Part shown: one piece after another, positions 39,060-51,785 of the stretch
How positions within the stretch are numbered: the stretch's first letter is position 1
How the letters are laid out: each line of letters begins with the position of its first letter
DNA from: Temnothorax longispinosus
Taxonomy: Eukaryota > Arthropoda > Insecta > Hymenoptera > Formicidae
NCBI RefSeq assembly: GCF_030848805.1
Contig: NC_092365.1
Location: 6,882,001 to 6,946,000 of the forward strand
Length of the DNA stretch: 64,000 nucleotides
Reading direction: 5' to 3'
Position numbers and translations under genes: made by a program
The notes under the pieces: generated by a model
Database searches by the model: none
Seen by the model: the letters and a program-made list of their open reading frames with translations, nothing else
What the model was told of the DNA's origin: nothing

Positions 39060-40360
39060 TGAAGAATTTTCCAATTCTGTCTCCTGATAAGATTAAAAAT
39101 GTCAATATGTGCAAGAAATCCAACGGCTCTAAGTTCCGCATCCATGTCAATTCTCAAATCGTCATATTTTCTACATTGTAACAACACGTGTTGTAAATCC
39201 TCAATCTCGTAGCCGCATAATCACACCTCTTGCTGTCAACATAACTCTTTTTGTACAGGGATGATCCCAAATTGAAATGATTGGCTCTCAATCTATTGAT
39301 GAATGTGACAAAGTATCTCTCCTTATTCAGACCCCAAAACCACGGTTTCGTTGTACGATGATCGTAAAAGTTTTTGAAGTAAAAAGATCCCTTGACCGCA
39401 GACTCCGCGACGATCGACCTCTGCGTGAACTCCCAAGTTTCTCTCCTGACGCGCATCATAATGTCCCTCACCGGAACAACAATAGATGGGTCGGCCTCCT
39501 CACAAGCCGCCTCCCTAGCTAACTCGTCAGCCATCTCGTTTCCAGTGATACCAACATGCGCAGGGATCCATATCAAAATAACTCTCTTCCCATGATCATG
39601 TACCAAGTCATAAAGCAAGAGTCTAGCCTCAGTAAAATATGGATTTTTGTACACATTTAGGTGATTATTACTAATGGACTGCAGGACCGATTTACAGTCC
39701 GAAAAGATCACAATGTCACGTTTTCTGTATGCACTCTGAAGGAGCATAAGCTGCAACGCCGACTTAACGGCAAATGCCTCAGCCGTATAAGACGAGCACA
39801 TAAAAGACAAACTCATTTTGTAGGCAATATCCTGATCACAAATGATTATGCTGGCACCAGTCGAACGTTTCGTAACATCATAGGAACCATCCGTAAAAAT
39901 GATCTCCGGGGACTCCAAATTGTATTCACTAATTGCATCCTCAATAAAGATGTGGTCAGGATATTTTTTTTTGTTTTCTGGTTTTGCCAATTTCAGTATC
40001 AACGGTGGGCAAGAAAGAGTGACCCATATGACCCCTGAAAGATCTCGAACCCGCGCGAAGGTCCCAACGCCGTCCTGTAAGTCTGAGCCCTCCTCCAGAT
40101 GTCAGAAAGGAAAGAGAATCTGTACATAGGCTGTTTAAATCGACAGTAACCCTCCAAGTCAGACATACGCTGCAATTTTTGGCTGAGGCCATTCCGATTG
40201 TAAACGATAGTTTTATTTACAAAGTTACTGCCCAACATAAAAGCCCGATCACGTAAGGACCTAACTTTGGCCTCAGCGACAATAACATTATTAGGTGAGC
40301 TAGTTCGGTAGCCCAAAGCAGTACAAATGCCCATAAACTGGGCCCTCTCCAGATCCCTTC
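39060..40360 (-). pseudogene. 5'-truncated LINE with RNase H domain
   Basis: The longest frame (39154-40002) is an RNase H domain as found downstream of reverse transcriptase in I/Jockey/R1-type non-LTR retrotransposons. The active-site blocks are IIFTDGSYDV, SSYTAEAFAV, VIFSDCKSVL and GNEMADELA. Further upstream, in other frames, are the end of the reverse-transcriptase connection region (RAQFMGICTALGYRTSSPNN; LSQKLQRMSDLEGYCRF). After a frameshift near 39225 the tail reads CGYEIEDLQHVLLQC, a typical C-terminal zinc-finger-like end. The reverse transcriptase and ORF1 are missing. Confidence 0.85.
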
Positions 40361-40448
40361 TAAATTTTTCTTGTCAAAAAGTTTGGCGCTGCTAGACCTC
40401 AAAATTAGGTCAGCCTGGTGTGTATGTGCGAGCGAGTGGGTGTGGGTG

Positions 40449-40456
<8 letters not shown>

Positions 40457-40509
<53 letters not shown>
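40457..40509. repeat. (GT)n microsatellite
   Basis: An almost pure GT run of about 53 bp. Confidence 0.95.
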
Positions 40510-40510
<1 letters not shown>

Positions 40511-40627
40511 CGGTGAATAATGCGGCTTATGATTAAGTATAGGATAAGTTAGGATAAGTTTAGATTTGTAAAGCGATTAGAATTAAGTATAGAATAAGTA
40601 TAGAATAAGTAATATTTACATTTGTAA

Positions 40628-40631
40628 AAGG

Positions 40632-40665
<34 letters not shown>

Positions 40666-40678
40666 CCTCTCCCTCTCT
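40628..40678. repeat. (CT)n microsatellite
   Basis: A CT run of about 50 bp with TTTCTC/CCCTC interruptions. Confidence 0.9.
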
Positions 40679-40997
40679 AGCAGCGCCAAGTTTTTTGACA
40701 AGAAAAATTTATGTATTTTAATAAAATATTTTTATTTTTTGTATTGTTACCTCTGTAATTCTTTGCGATGTGATTAAATCTTTTAAAATACATATATAAA
40801 CTTTGTATTTAAATACCTTGTATTCCCTTGTTGGGTTTAAATATTTTAATAAAATATTTGTATTTTGTACTGTTACCTCTGTGTAATTCTTCATGATTCA
40901 ATCTTTTATTCTAATCGAAGAAAAGCAGTGGTAATATTATACCTCGAAAAAACCTAAGTAACAAGTGGTAGACGTAATCTTTGTATCTCGAAAAATA

Positions 40998-41225
40998 CAC
41001 TGAGAAAAGAAATTGTTAATCCCAAGAAATATTTAGTTCGATACGTTCAACTAAACATTTTAGTTAGTTAACTAAATATTAGTTGTTTCAACAATTTATT
41101 TCGTTTCTTTAATCAAGAATTAATTAATTCAACTAATGTTTAGTTAACTAACTAAAATGTTTAGTTGAACGTATCGGACTAAATATTTCTTGGAAGTTGG
41201 GATTGACAAATTTTTTTTCTCAGTG
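40998..41225. mobile_element. 228-bp palindromic MITE with TA target (mariner type)
   Basis: TIRs CACTGAGAAAA / complement are flanked by TA at 40996-40997 and 41226-41227. The arms repeat TTAGTTGAACGTATCGGACT-type sequence, giving an almost complete hairpin. CACTGAGAAAA ends with a TA target are typical of mariner-related MITEs. Confidence 0.8.
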
Positions 41226-41229
41226 TATG

Positions 41230-42036
41230 TTCTCTGTAATTGGCGCTGTAATTTAAAAAGAGATATAATTTCTTTTTTGTAATTGTAATAATAGTAGATC
41301 ACTTAAAGCGCGACTCATTTTTGATAAGGTAACGTAATTTTGTGATGTGTATCACTTGAGTTATAATTTTTTGGAAATAAAAATACTACTGCTTAGGATT
41401 TTTCGAGATACAAAGATTACGTCTACCACTTGTTACTTAGGTTTTTTTGAGGTATAATACTACCACTTTGTTTTTTTTTCGAGGTAAAAAGGTACTACTG
41501 CTTAGGTTTTTTTAAGATTTTTCGAGATACAAAGATACTTAGATTTTTTTTAGGTATAATATTACCACTGTTTTTTTATCGAGGTAACAACATATACACT
41601 ACTATGCGTGTACTTGGCGCCTTTCTTTACCTTTTTTTAAAAAAAAGGTTATTTTGTACGGATATCACGGCTTTTTGTATTTAAAGTGATCGTGTCACTT
41701 TCAGATATTTCGCTGGAGTAACCAGCAAATTAGGCCCCTTACAAATCGTGTCGCGATCTTAATTAAAGATTTGTATATTAAATTGTAACACAAGTAGGAA
41801 AATGGATAGGTAGATCGAAATACGGGTAGGCAGAGACAAGAGGATGTGTAATTCGATAGATATAGTTGATAAAAAAGATTGTAGACAAAATAATATTGTA
41901 GTAATAATTTTAATATAATAATAATAATAATATAATAATAATAAATATAATAATAATAAATATAATTATATTAATATTATATTATATCAATATTATACAT
42001 ATTGAATTCTGATACTTTATACACTTATTTCAATAT
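41230..42036. other. Diverged repeats and (TAA)n-rich DNA
   Basis: 41230-41640 contains diverged pieces of the repeats at 33545-33950 (CACTTGAGTTA…, GTGTACTTGGCGCC…). 41915-42000 is rich in TAATAA repeats. The missing 5' exons of the Harbinger transposase are not found here. Confidence 0.5.
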
Positions 42037-42200
42037 TTTCAGGAGTATGTAATCACAGAGGGAAATTTATTGATTGCTTCATTGGAATGCCAGGTCGAAT
42101 GCACGACGCAAGAGTTTTCAGGCAAAGTCCACTATTTGAGCACATATCGAATGCAAGAATAAATTTTATATCACAACTACATTTAATAGGTGATTCAGCA
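42037..42200 (+). pseudogene. PIF/Harbinger transposase, part 1
   Basis: After an acceptor-like TTTTCAG the frame reads VCNHRGKFIDCFIGMPGRMH, DARVFRQSPLFEHI and LHLIGDSA. This is the DDE_Tnp_4 catalytic core of Harbinger transposases, including the 'G.PG..HDa.v' block and the second acidic residue in 'GDSaYpl'. The frame is interrupted at 42200 by the foldback element and resumes at 43317. Earlier exons with the first catalytic Asp are absent. Confidence 0.85.
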
Positions 42201-43306
42201 CTTATTAGAAGTTAGCCCCCCACTTTTAGAATTAACATATTTTCACGGTTGTGCTGAATTGTGCTAGGTTTGTGCTATATTGTGCTCGAATATTATAACC
42301 ATAATATGAAAAATACAAAAAAAAATTTAAAAAAAACGAATTTTTAGATCAACCCCCCACTTTTCGTTTTTTTCAATTTTTTGATTGTGCTGAGTTGTGC
42401 TAACATTGTGCTAAAATATTATTTTTAAAAAATAATGACAGAAAGAGTTACAATAAAAAAATAAATTATATCCAAAAATGATTTTTTTATCGTAACTTTT
42501 TTGTTATTATTTTTTTTAAATAATATTTTAGCACTATGTTAGCACAACTTAGCACAACTCAGCACAATCAAAAAAATTGAAAAGAACGAAGAGTGGGAGG
42601 TTAACTTAAAAATAATTTTTAGGTCAGCCCCCCACTTTTCGTTTTTTTCAATTTTTTCGATTGTGCTGAGTTGTGCTAAGTTGTGCAAACATTGTGCTAA
42701 AATATTATTTAAAAAAAATAACAATAAAAAAAGACGATATTTTTTTATCGTAACTTTTTTTGTTATAATTTTTTAAAAATAATATTTTAGCACAATGTTA
42801 GCACAACTTAGCACAACTCAGCACAATCGAAAAAATTGAAAAAAACGAAAAGTGGGGGGCTGACCTAAAAATTATTTTTAAGTTAGCCCCCCACTTTTCG
42901 TTTTTTTCAATTTTTTCGATTGTGCTGAGTTGTGCTAAGTTGTGCTAACATTGTGCTAAAATATTATTTAAAAAAAATAATAAAAAAAGTTACGATAAAA
43001 AAATCATTTTTGGATATAATTTATTTTTTTATCGTAACTCTTTCTATTATTATTTTTTAAAAATAATATTTTAGCACAATGTTAGCACAACTTAGCACAA
43101 CTCAGCACAATCGAAAAAATTGAAAAAAACGAAAAGTGGGGGGCTGACCTAAAAATTCGTTTCTTTTTATTTTTTTCGTATTTTTCATATTATGAATTTA
43201 TATTCGGTTATAATATTCGAGCACAATATAGCACAAACCTAGCACAATTCAGCACAACCGTGAAAATATGTTAATTCTAAAAGTGGGGGGCCAACTTCTA
43301 ATAGAT
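42201..43306. mobile_element. 1.1-kb GTGCT foldback element inside the transposase
   Basis: Outer TIRs begin TATTAGAAGTTAGCCCCCCA (left) and TATTAGAAGTTGGCCCCCCA (complement of right), then AATTAACATATTTTCACGGT and GTTGTGCTGAATTGTGCTAG. Between them are three complete palindromic units (about 42338-42600, 42620-42860, 42880-43150) of the type at 1-540. TGATTCAGCA is duplicated on both sides (42191-42200 and 43307-43316). A 9-10 bp duplication and long repeat-filled TIRs fit foldback/Mutator-like elements better than Harbinger or mariner. Confidence 0.9.
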
Positions 43307-43316
43307 TGATTCAGCA

Positions 43317-43676
43317 TATCCATTGATGGCGAATCTAATGACACCGTATAAGGAAAACGGCCATCTGACAGTCCCGCAAACTCGATATAATATGAAATTA
43401 AGTTGTATTCATTCAATTATTAGAAGATCCTTTGGTTTGTTAAAAGGAAAGTTTAGAAGACTCAAATATCTAGACATCTCAGATTTTGATCTGGGGAACG
43501 AAATGATTGCTGCGGCGTGTATACTGCATAATTTTATAATAGAGGGTGATAACTTAAATATAGATGATGAAGATTATTTAGAAGAGCAAAATTTACATGA
43601 AATAGAAGAAGATGAAAAAGAACAAGAAGTAGTAGAGGCTGCAGAAAAGCGTAGATATATTGTAGCTCAATTATAA
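43317..43676 (+). pseudogene. PIF/Harbinger transposase, part 2
   Basis: Continues the frame of 42200 exactly when the insert and one target copy are ignored: YPLMANLMTPYKENGHLTVP, SIIRRSFGLLKGKFRRLKYL and AAACILHNFIIEGD, the conserved C-terminal block with the third catalytic residue region. It ends in an acidic tail at 43676. The gene is dead because of the insertion and missing 5' exons. Confidence 0.85.
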
Positions 43677-43784
43677 ATAAATATTAAAATGTTTATTTCG
43701 TATATATTATATATTTATTTCCTTATGAATATAAGTACATATGTGAATAAATGCGTTATTCCATTCGTATTCCATACTATTTCT

Positions 43785-44642
43785 TCATTTTTGTCTCTTT
43801 AATTCTATTAAAGTTTCAAGTAATTCGTTTCTTTTTGTTTGGATGTTATTATTTTCTTTAAGAGAAGCAGTGAAGTCTTTTATCACTTGTATTTTTGTCT
43901 TTTCACATTCTATTTGATTTTTCCTTAAGTCGTACAATTGTTTCGATCTTTGAGCTTTTTGCTTCTTATTATTATTTTCGTTAATTCTATTTTGAGCAGG
44001 GGACTGTGAACAAAGACTATAACAAAATGGTATACGTTGAATAAAATCTTTATACAAATAATTATTGCCCAAATCATTTTGATTTAGGAAATAAGATTTC
44101 ATATAATGAAAGAAATTCAAATTTAAACACATAATTGTGATTATGAGTACGCTATGTACATAGATAAAAAAATTTGGAGATATCGATCTATTTCTAATTT
44201 TATTATATTTTTCAGTCTTTTCTACCCCTATTTTATATATAATTTTTTAATAATTTATTTATTTTATTATTTCTAAACCTATTTCTATCAAAATCTCGAA
44301 ATTTTTTTTTTTTCATATTTATGTACGGATTCTTCGAAATTTCAAACGTCTGTAACTCCAAAACTAATTAACCAAATCTTAATTAATTATATATGAAATA
44401 GAGGTAGAAAAAACTGAAAAATTTAATAGAATTAGATATAGATCGCTATCTCAAATATTGAGAAAGCTATAGGATAAAACACTTTTCTAAAAAAAAAAAA
44501 AAAAATCCAATAAAATCTATACCGGTCAACTGATTTTAATAAAATTTGAGGAGAACATACTTTCTATGATACTCTATTTGTGTGAAAAATTTCAACCCGG
44601 TCTAAAAAATTGTAGAAGTAGATGCGTGTATAAAAAATCCGT

Positions 44643-44685
<43 letters not shown>

Positions 44686-45574
44686 TATATACATACTTCC
44701 GGACATTTTTTACTAATACGATTTTTCGACATTTTAGAACATTCTAAACTTATTTCTTCAAAATCTCAAAAAAAAATTTTTTTTACCATTACAAAGTTTC
44801 CTCTATGAGGAAGCAATTAAATAGCAAAATAATTATTTTTATATATTAATAATTTAGAATAATCTGCGTGTAAATGTTCATTTTCATCAGACGTTGAGGG
44901 TCTCGAAATGGATGGAACTTCAGGAATGGAAGGTGTTTGTTGACTTGTAATTAGTGTGGATAAAGTTGCAGTATTCTCAATTTCAGGTAATGTATTTTGC
45001 TGTTCTGTCAAAGGCATAATAAAAACTAAATCAATAATTTCCGTATTTGAATAAGTTTTAAGTAAATTATTTTAAGATGACGGTAACGCGATGATATTGT
45101 ATTGCCCACATTAATAGTACAATCTTAAAAAAAAATGCATTAATTCGAACCATTCTCATTGTATACGTCCACGTCCTGTCGTGCTCTTTTTATTATCTTT
45201 TGTTTTAAAAAAATGCTTCATATTACGCATTTTTCTATCTAATGCATCAACAGTAACTATAGCCTTTACTCGCAAAATCTTTTTGAATTGCTTCTCATAT
45301 ATTCTTTTTCTTTATTTTCGGATTTCGAAAATCATGTTTTCTTTCGGCATACTTTCCTAAAAAATATTTAGTAGCTTCACGAGTCCAAATAAAATTTTTC
45401 GGTAATCCTGTTAATAAAAGTAAAGTAATGTACTCTTTAAAATATATAATAACATTAAAAGTATAAAAATTAGGTTAGATTATATTTTTAGATTTATACA
45501 TATGGATATTGTATATAGATATTACCTTCTTGAGATGCCTCACAGGATTGTAGCAAATCTTGTTCTAAATTCAT
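43785..45574 (-). pseudogene. Harbinger accessory Myb/SANT-like protein (decayed)
   Basis: Faces the transposase tail to tail, as in two-gene PIF/Harbinger elements whose second protein binds DNA and helps import the transposase. Pieces: MNLEQDLLQSCEASQE (45574-45526, donor GTAATA); then GLPKNFIWTREATKYFLGKY and PKIKKKNI from 45417, a TGA, KGY and (after a 1-bp shift) VTVDALDRKMRNMKHFFK and GRGRIQWEWFELM, a Myb/SANT-like trihelix; then MPLTEQQNTLPEIENTATLS (45017-44817); and a Lys-rich C-terminus (44132-43785, IQVIKDFTASLKENNNIQTK). The stop and shift show it is non-functional. Confidence 0.75.
44133..44816. other. AT-rich interval within the accessory gene
   Basis: Probably intron or inserted repeat. 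TATATTTTTCAGTCTTTTCT followed by ACCCCTATTTYATATATAA is shared with 54140-54177, so an interspersed repeat is present. It also contains an (AC)n run at about 44650-44681. Confidence 0.55.
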
Positions 45575-45603
45575 TTATTGAAATAAATGTTTTGGATTAA
45601 CAA

Positions 45604-45608
<5 letters not shown>

Positions 45609-45660
<52 letters not shown>
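45609..45660. repeat. (TA)n microsatellite
   Basis: A pure TA run of about 50 bp just upstream of the accessory gene. The reading frames spanning it are not genes. Confidence 0.95.
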
Positions 45661-45665
<5 letters not shown>

Positions 45666-45699
45666 TGTAATTTATACATACCATTTTGTAACTTTCTGT

Positions 45700-47862
45700 G
45701 CGTTTCCACTGTATCTGTGACGTTATAAATAATATTTTTGTATGTATATTTATAATTATACAGTCTGCGTGATGTTGATACACTAGGAGCAGCCATTTTA
45801 CTGATAATAACGTTTTGCTTGATAAACAGCGTACTTTTAGTTCGCTGAAAACCATGGCAACCGCTGAGTGAACCAGAGTGAACGTGTTGAGATTTTGAAT
45901 GCGCTTACAATCGTTCAGCAGAGAATCATAAAACGGTTGCAAACTGTTGCGTTCTGCTGAACGCAGCCATTATAATCAAGAAAAGAAGAGAAAATTGAAC
46001 GTTCGCATATCAAGGTAAAACACTAGACGATATTCAAGAAATCTTTTGTTTGTAAAATTTGTTATATTTTATTTGAGTCTGTTAATTTACTTAATATATT
46101 AATTTATGACGTAGTTCGCTATTACGAAGGAAACAATACGAATGATCGCAATATGTCATCTTCTTTAGCGTATGAACTGGTTAAATTCGCATAATTATAA
46201 TAAATGTAATAATATAATTATTAATTAATGAACTGTTTTAAAATTAGATTAACAATACGCGTTAACAATTAAACGAATTTGATTACGCGTCTTTGGAGAC
46301 GCTGAAAAAAATCGTAAAAATTATTAGAAAAAAATATTCCAATACGAGGCGAGAATTGATTTTGCATTGATATTTCAGTAATATTTCTAATAGTCAATGT
46401 TAACTTCTGAAATTGATATGTAATATATTAGTTTTCAACATGCAAAATGGAAAGTAATAAAAATGTGACAAAATATTATTTTAATTATTCGTTATTATTA
46501 TTCACATTATAACAATTCATAATGTGTGACAGTGTGATAATATTTATAATAACGATAGTATAATAGTATTACACTAATAATACACTTATTAATAACTATT
46601 CTAGCAACTATACTATCCTTTCTCGCTCTGGTATGGCAGTAAGCGCCTAGCATATTTCAAATAGAAATCTTATATACGCTTGGAATAGCTTCATTTTGAC
46701 GCTAATAATACGTTTGGACTAGCGTCATTTTGATGCTATGAATATACATATACATATGAAACGTCCAAACATATAGTACAAGCTAATCCTTCATAACGCT
46801 CATTGGGTTTAGCAGAGGAGGATAAAATGAAGGACGTTTCTCTTCTTCACTATAAACACGATAATGTCAGAATTGGCTACACATCGTTTCGCCAATACAA
46901 AATTATTTAACATTTTACTTCAATATTCTAATTATGTAACATTCAAATATGTCTACAGCTGCGAAACATCAAAGTTGAAGCAGCAACACCCTGTTAAAGT
47001 GAGTCCTTGCTAGAGTTGCAAAATTCACGAGTACAAAATACAAAAAAGAAATTATAAAAACGTTGCGCAAGATCAGATTACTTGATCTCCAATTCGCGTG
47101 CGGGTTTGTGCGCAGCATGTGATAGTGGTTACGAATAACTATCAATTTTTTTACATTTTCGTCAAGTATATTTGAAAGATGCTAGACAAACTGCTTTCTA
47201 CTACTAGCCGAAAGCTATAGAAAATATACTACGACTTAACGTAATAAACAAAATGATATTATGTATGTGATGAACAATGATATCGTGTAATAATAATCGT
47301 AACTTAAAATTACTAAAACGTCACTTATATAATTTCACGACTTAAAATTCTAAAAATGTAATTTTTAAAACTATACAGTCTTTTTTGGTAAAACTTTAAT
47401 ATTGTACAATAATCTAGGAATCTCTCAGAGTTTAGTCTCTGAAAAATTGTACGACTTGATAATATCTATTTTTATCTATCTTAGTTCTTAAACAGCCTTG
47501 CGATAGATTATCGCTATAGTTTTACCATTACTTCTACACTAAATACATATTTCAATAACCATGACTAAGAATGTTTTATTTGATGTATTTAACATATATA
47601 AATCTTGTGTAGATTATTTTTTGTAAGATACGCTCTAGCACACATATATCAAACATCAGGCATTGAATAATGCGACATATGTGTATGATTCACGTATTTC
47701 TGTCGTTCTCATCGAATTTTATTTTTCTCGATGTTCTATCTTCATGATCTTTTAACTACTTCTTTTACTGACCCTCATAATTATTTTTTAATATAACTAA
47801 TCATTCTAAATCAATAACTCTAAAAATGCATTACATTTATTTACATTCAGGGAGAGAAAAAA

Positions 47863-47893
<31 letters not shown>

Positions 47894-49712
47894 TTCACGA
47901 GAAGTAAATATCTACTGGAGTATAAACAAAAAAGTTATATGTTTGTTATATTAATTTATAATAGGATTGATTTATAAGATTACGAAATATAGATGCATAA
48001 TTTATTTCGTAATTTTTATTAGATAATTATCAAGTATTATCTCTACTTTTGAAACTTCTCCGCGCCAAAGATGAAACAACAACGAATGTCCTTTAATATC
48101 TAAATTAAAAAAAAAAAAAAAAAATTGTGTTATCATCAAAACAACTAATTCGTCCTCTAACGTTCGTTTATCTAACGAAAGATTGTGGAATCGATGTCGA
48201 AAAATCATCTAACTATTCTAACTCATTATCATTTGTGATGCGGTCATCACACGTATGCTTTCGATTAAGATATCCTTTAGAGAATTCAATATGAGAAACA
48301 AAGGATACTTTGCTTAAAAAATTTACATTTTATATAATAAAATCATGTAAGCTAGGTAATGCAAATAATACAAATACAAAAAAAAGAAATACATGTATTA
48401 TTATATAACATTTTCTATATCGATAATATCGTTCGTCCAACGAGAAAAATAGCTTATGAAATACACTTACTTAAAGAATATATTGTCTAAAAAAAGTTTG
48501 ATTTTGATAATAGTGATCTTAAAATAAGAATAAAATAATCTAAATTATTACAAAAGAAATACATACATATATATACATAATATATTTTGTGAATCAATAG
48601 TTCCACATTCCTTTAATGAAGAGAAAGAATATGGCAGAGAGGTGGCACAAAAACTATTTCTGATCCTCGTATATCTACAAGTGCAAAATTTATCATGAAG
48701 CAGACAGGAAAATGTTGCATTTAAAATCATTTAATTCGGATGCACCGAGAATTAAAAATGTTTATGCCATTTGCCATTAGTTTGTTTCGATTGTAAGAAA
48801 ACATACAAATGTTGATACCGTTTAAAATAATGTGATAGAAAAAAATGTGTAGATGCATATGTAAAAAAAAGCAGAAAAATCATATTTACAAAATTCGATA
48901 TCTATCTAATGTATCTTAAAATAAGGTCTAACTCAATTTCAACAATTATTATAATTGTTACTTAATTTGACAAACTTACGTAAAGCTGTGTCAAAATTTG
49001 CATCGATAGTTCTTTTCACGGTTTCCACTTAAAATGAACATATCGAATAATATGATATGTACTCATACTCCGTTTGCGCATACTCCAATGATAAAAATCT
49101 ATAGTCAAAATATATTGGAAAGTACAATTGTATACATTAATGGTATTCAGTGCGTTTACATTAAGAATGATACTTCATGATATGCAATTCCTTGATTTTT
49201 TATTTACGTGCATGAAGTAGTTGAACTATCATAGTAAGTAAATCAGTTGGAGCTCATTGATTGAACAAATTATGCATAAACGTATATTATTTAAATATTA
49301 CAGTAATAATAAATTTAACTGTCGGATGCAAGCGCACGAAACATCATTAGTGCATATTGTATATAATAGTCACGAAATCTCTACGCATTTACAAACATAC
49401 ATTCATCATAATTGTTACATTTAACATTCTGTATCTAATATCACATTACATCTAAATTATTTCAGTTTATAAACAAATCTCACTTTGGTAAAAAAGATCA
49501 CTGATATTTCAATACCAATAAAAATATCTAAATTCTCCTAATGATTTATAAATTTTTATCTCTAATAAAAAGTGGAGTATAGCAACGGAGCGATACAATT
49601 ATTCTTTTGTTTGTTAATTATATGCATCTAATTATATGGCGTATTTCTTCGTTTTTCTTTTCTTATCAGTTCTTATGTGAAAAAGTTGCTTAGCGATGTA
49701 TATGGAGCATTC
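45700..49712. other. 4-kb AT-rich interval without recognised gene
   Basis: I see no convincing exon, RNA gene or complete mobile element. There is an (AG)n run at about 47864-47892. The interval lies downstream of retn (transcribed leftward), so part of it could be untranslated retn sequence, but no signal decides this. Confidence 0.5.
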
Positions 49713-50729
49713 TATGCCAAATCGACTTGGGTTTAACCCTCGACCTCTCGGATTTGGTCGGCGATTTTTTATGTTATTGTTCCAACTCTAAAATGCACTC
49801 AGAATTTTTTTAGATTTTTTTTTTATAAAATTGATTTAGTTATAATTTTTTAAACCGACATATTGATGGCCACAATTTAAAAATCTGGAAAAATTCTCAA
49901 AAATCCTGTGTCAGATATCAAAATTTTTAAACCTTGACCCAAAGTGGGCCGGCGTTCGCTTCTAATTTTTTCGAGCTTTTTTCAAGTTTTTTTTTGAAAA
50001 AAATATTGAAAAAAATTAAAAGCAGACCTCAATCTACTGTAGGGTGTTGCTTGAACATTTTAAACCGACATATTGATGGCCACAATTTAAAAATCTGAAA
50101 AAATTTTCAAAAAATTCTGTGTCAGATATAAACATTTTTAAGCTTTGACTACAAGTGGGCCGGCGTTCGCTTCTAATTTTTCCGAGTTTTTTTCGAAAAA
50201 AATATTGAAAAAAATTAGAAGTAGACGTCAGTCCACTGTAGGCTGTTGCTTAAACATTTTTATATATAACACAGGATTTTTGAGAATTTTTTTGAGAATT
50301 TTTTTCAGATTTTTCCGACGCAATTTTTTTTATTTTGGAAAAATGCTTTAAAAAAATTTGAAAAAATTCTCAAAAATCCTGTGTTGTATATAAAAATGTT
50401 TAAGCAACAGCCTACAGTGGACTGACGTATACTTCTAATTTTTTTCAATATTTTTTTCGAAAAAAACTCGGAAAAATTAGAAGCGAACGCCGGCCCACTT
50501 GTAGTCAAAGCTTAAAAATGTTGATATCTGACACAAAATTTTTTCAGATTTTTAAATTGTGGCCATCAATATGTCGGTTTAAAAAATTATATCTAAATCA
50601 ATTTTATAAAGAAAAAATCTAAAAAAGTTCTGAGTGCATTTTAGAGTTGGAACAATAACATAAAAAATCGCCGACCAAATCCGAGAGGTCGAGGGTCAAA
50701 CCCAGGTCGATTTGGCATAGAATGCCCCA
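49711..50729. mobile_element. ~1-kb palindromic element
   Basis: Ends GGAGCATTCTATGCCAAATC and GATTTGGCATAGAATGCCCC, with ATAT on both outer sides. The arms (for example CCGACATATTGATGGCCACA / complement) pair around a centre near 50330. A segment of about 200 bp in the left arm (CCGACATATTGATGGCCACA… at 49857 and 50068) is duplicated. Non-coding; frames on either strand mirror each other. Confidence 0.8.
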
Positions 50730-51218
50730 TATATATGCGGAACTATTCGGAACTATTAATTTCCGAGCGCAATAACTCCGCTCTTCAAACATATTTGAGA
50801 TATTCGGATAGACAATATAGACAACTTTTATTAAAATTTAAGTACTTGGTAATACCCAAAGTAATAAGAAAGTTTGCAACATTACACTGCAAGCAAACGA
50901 AAAGTTGATTTATTTAGTTTCCAATTAAAACGCAGCTGCGTTTTCATGTTTGAAAAGAATCGCTAATTCCTCTAATAAACCTTTCACAAAGAAACTTGTA
51001 AAGAAACATTAAAAAACAGGATAAAATGTTTTAATATATAAATGCTGGAAAGTTTTATCCTGTATTTAAAAAAAGGAAATAAAAGAAGGAAGTGACTTTT
51101 TATTTTTTAATTAAATATTCACAATGTCTGCTCGAATGTCTCGTTTGGAAAGCGGAATTATTGATTAGACTCTCCGAGGCTAATTCGTTTCGTATCAAAT
51201 CACGTGTCTTCAAAGCGT

Positions 51219-51376
51219 TCACGATTCGTTATTTTGTGCCCGTTTATCATTATTATTAGGGCTTGACGGAGTACTACTGCTCTCATTATTACTCTCACTA
51301 CGTTTAACTGACAGGACACCTTCATACAAAATACCATCAATATTTACACTAATTTCTAGTTCTCTTCGTCCACTTT
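51219..51376 (-). CDS. retn: Retained/dead ringer, last coding exon (REKLES end)
   Basis: Begins after AG at 51377-51378 in phase with the previous exon (R|ESGRREL) and encodes LEISVNIDGILYEGVLSVKR, the beta-strand part of the REKLES domain that ARID3 proteins use for self-association. A Ser/Asn-rich tail (SSSTPSSPNNNDKRAQNNES) runs to a TGA at 51219-51221. An AATAAA on the minus strand at 51099-51104 could be a polyadenylation signal. Confidence 0.85.
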
Positions 51377-51785
51377 CTAAAAAAGAAAAAAAAATTATTT
51401 TAATAAATAGTTTTTTCCCTTTACGAATAATGTAAATTTAATCTCCTCAACCTTCCTGAACTCACCCTACGGTCTCTCAGACCTACGAAACACAAAACCA
51501 TGTTAGCTTCAAAGCACATTATCAGAAATAAAGATTGATTTTATTCACTATTTTTTTTCCATAGGAGACATCCCCAACTTTAACAAGAAATCAAATTTTA
51601 GCTAAAAACAAACTTAATGTATTATATTTTTATTATATAAGTCGATAAGTCTATGTGTCATAAAAAATAGGGTGAGTTCAGAAAGGTTAAAAGAAAATTA
51701 TAATTTCGATAAAAGAAATTTTATCTCATTACCGTGTCTGTATCATAGTAAATTTAGAATTTCTTAATTCTAAACCTAGACTCAC

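Larger units (their letters stand above)
40363..40709. mobile_element. MITE with microsatellite interior
   Basis: Ends AATTTTTCTTGTCAAAAAGT and the complement (CTTTTTTGACAAGAAAAATT-like) flanked by TA, with TTGGCGCTGCTAG just inside both ends. The interior carries (GT)n at 40457-40509 and (CT)n at 40628-40678. It belongs to the same family as 33119-33286 and lies at the truncated 5' end of the LINE. Confidence 0.75.

Noticed and set aside
45571..45942. 123-codon frame ending in an Ile/Tyr run
   Set aside because: It reads through a (TA)n microsatellite and has no family pattern. Only its start region overlaps the Harbinger accessory gene's first exon, which is in a different frame.
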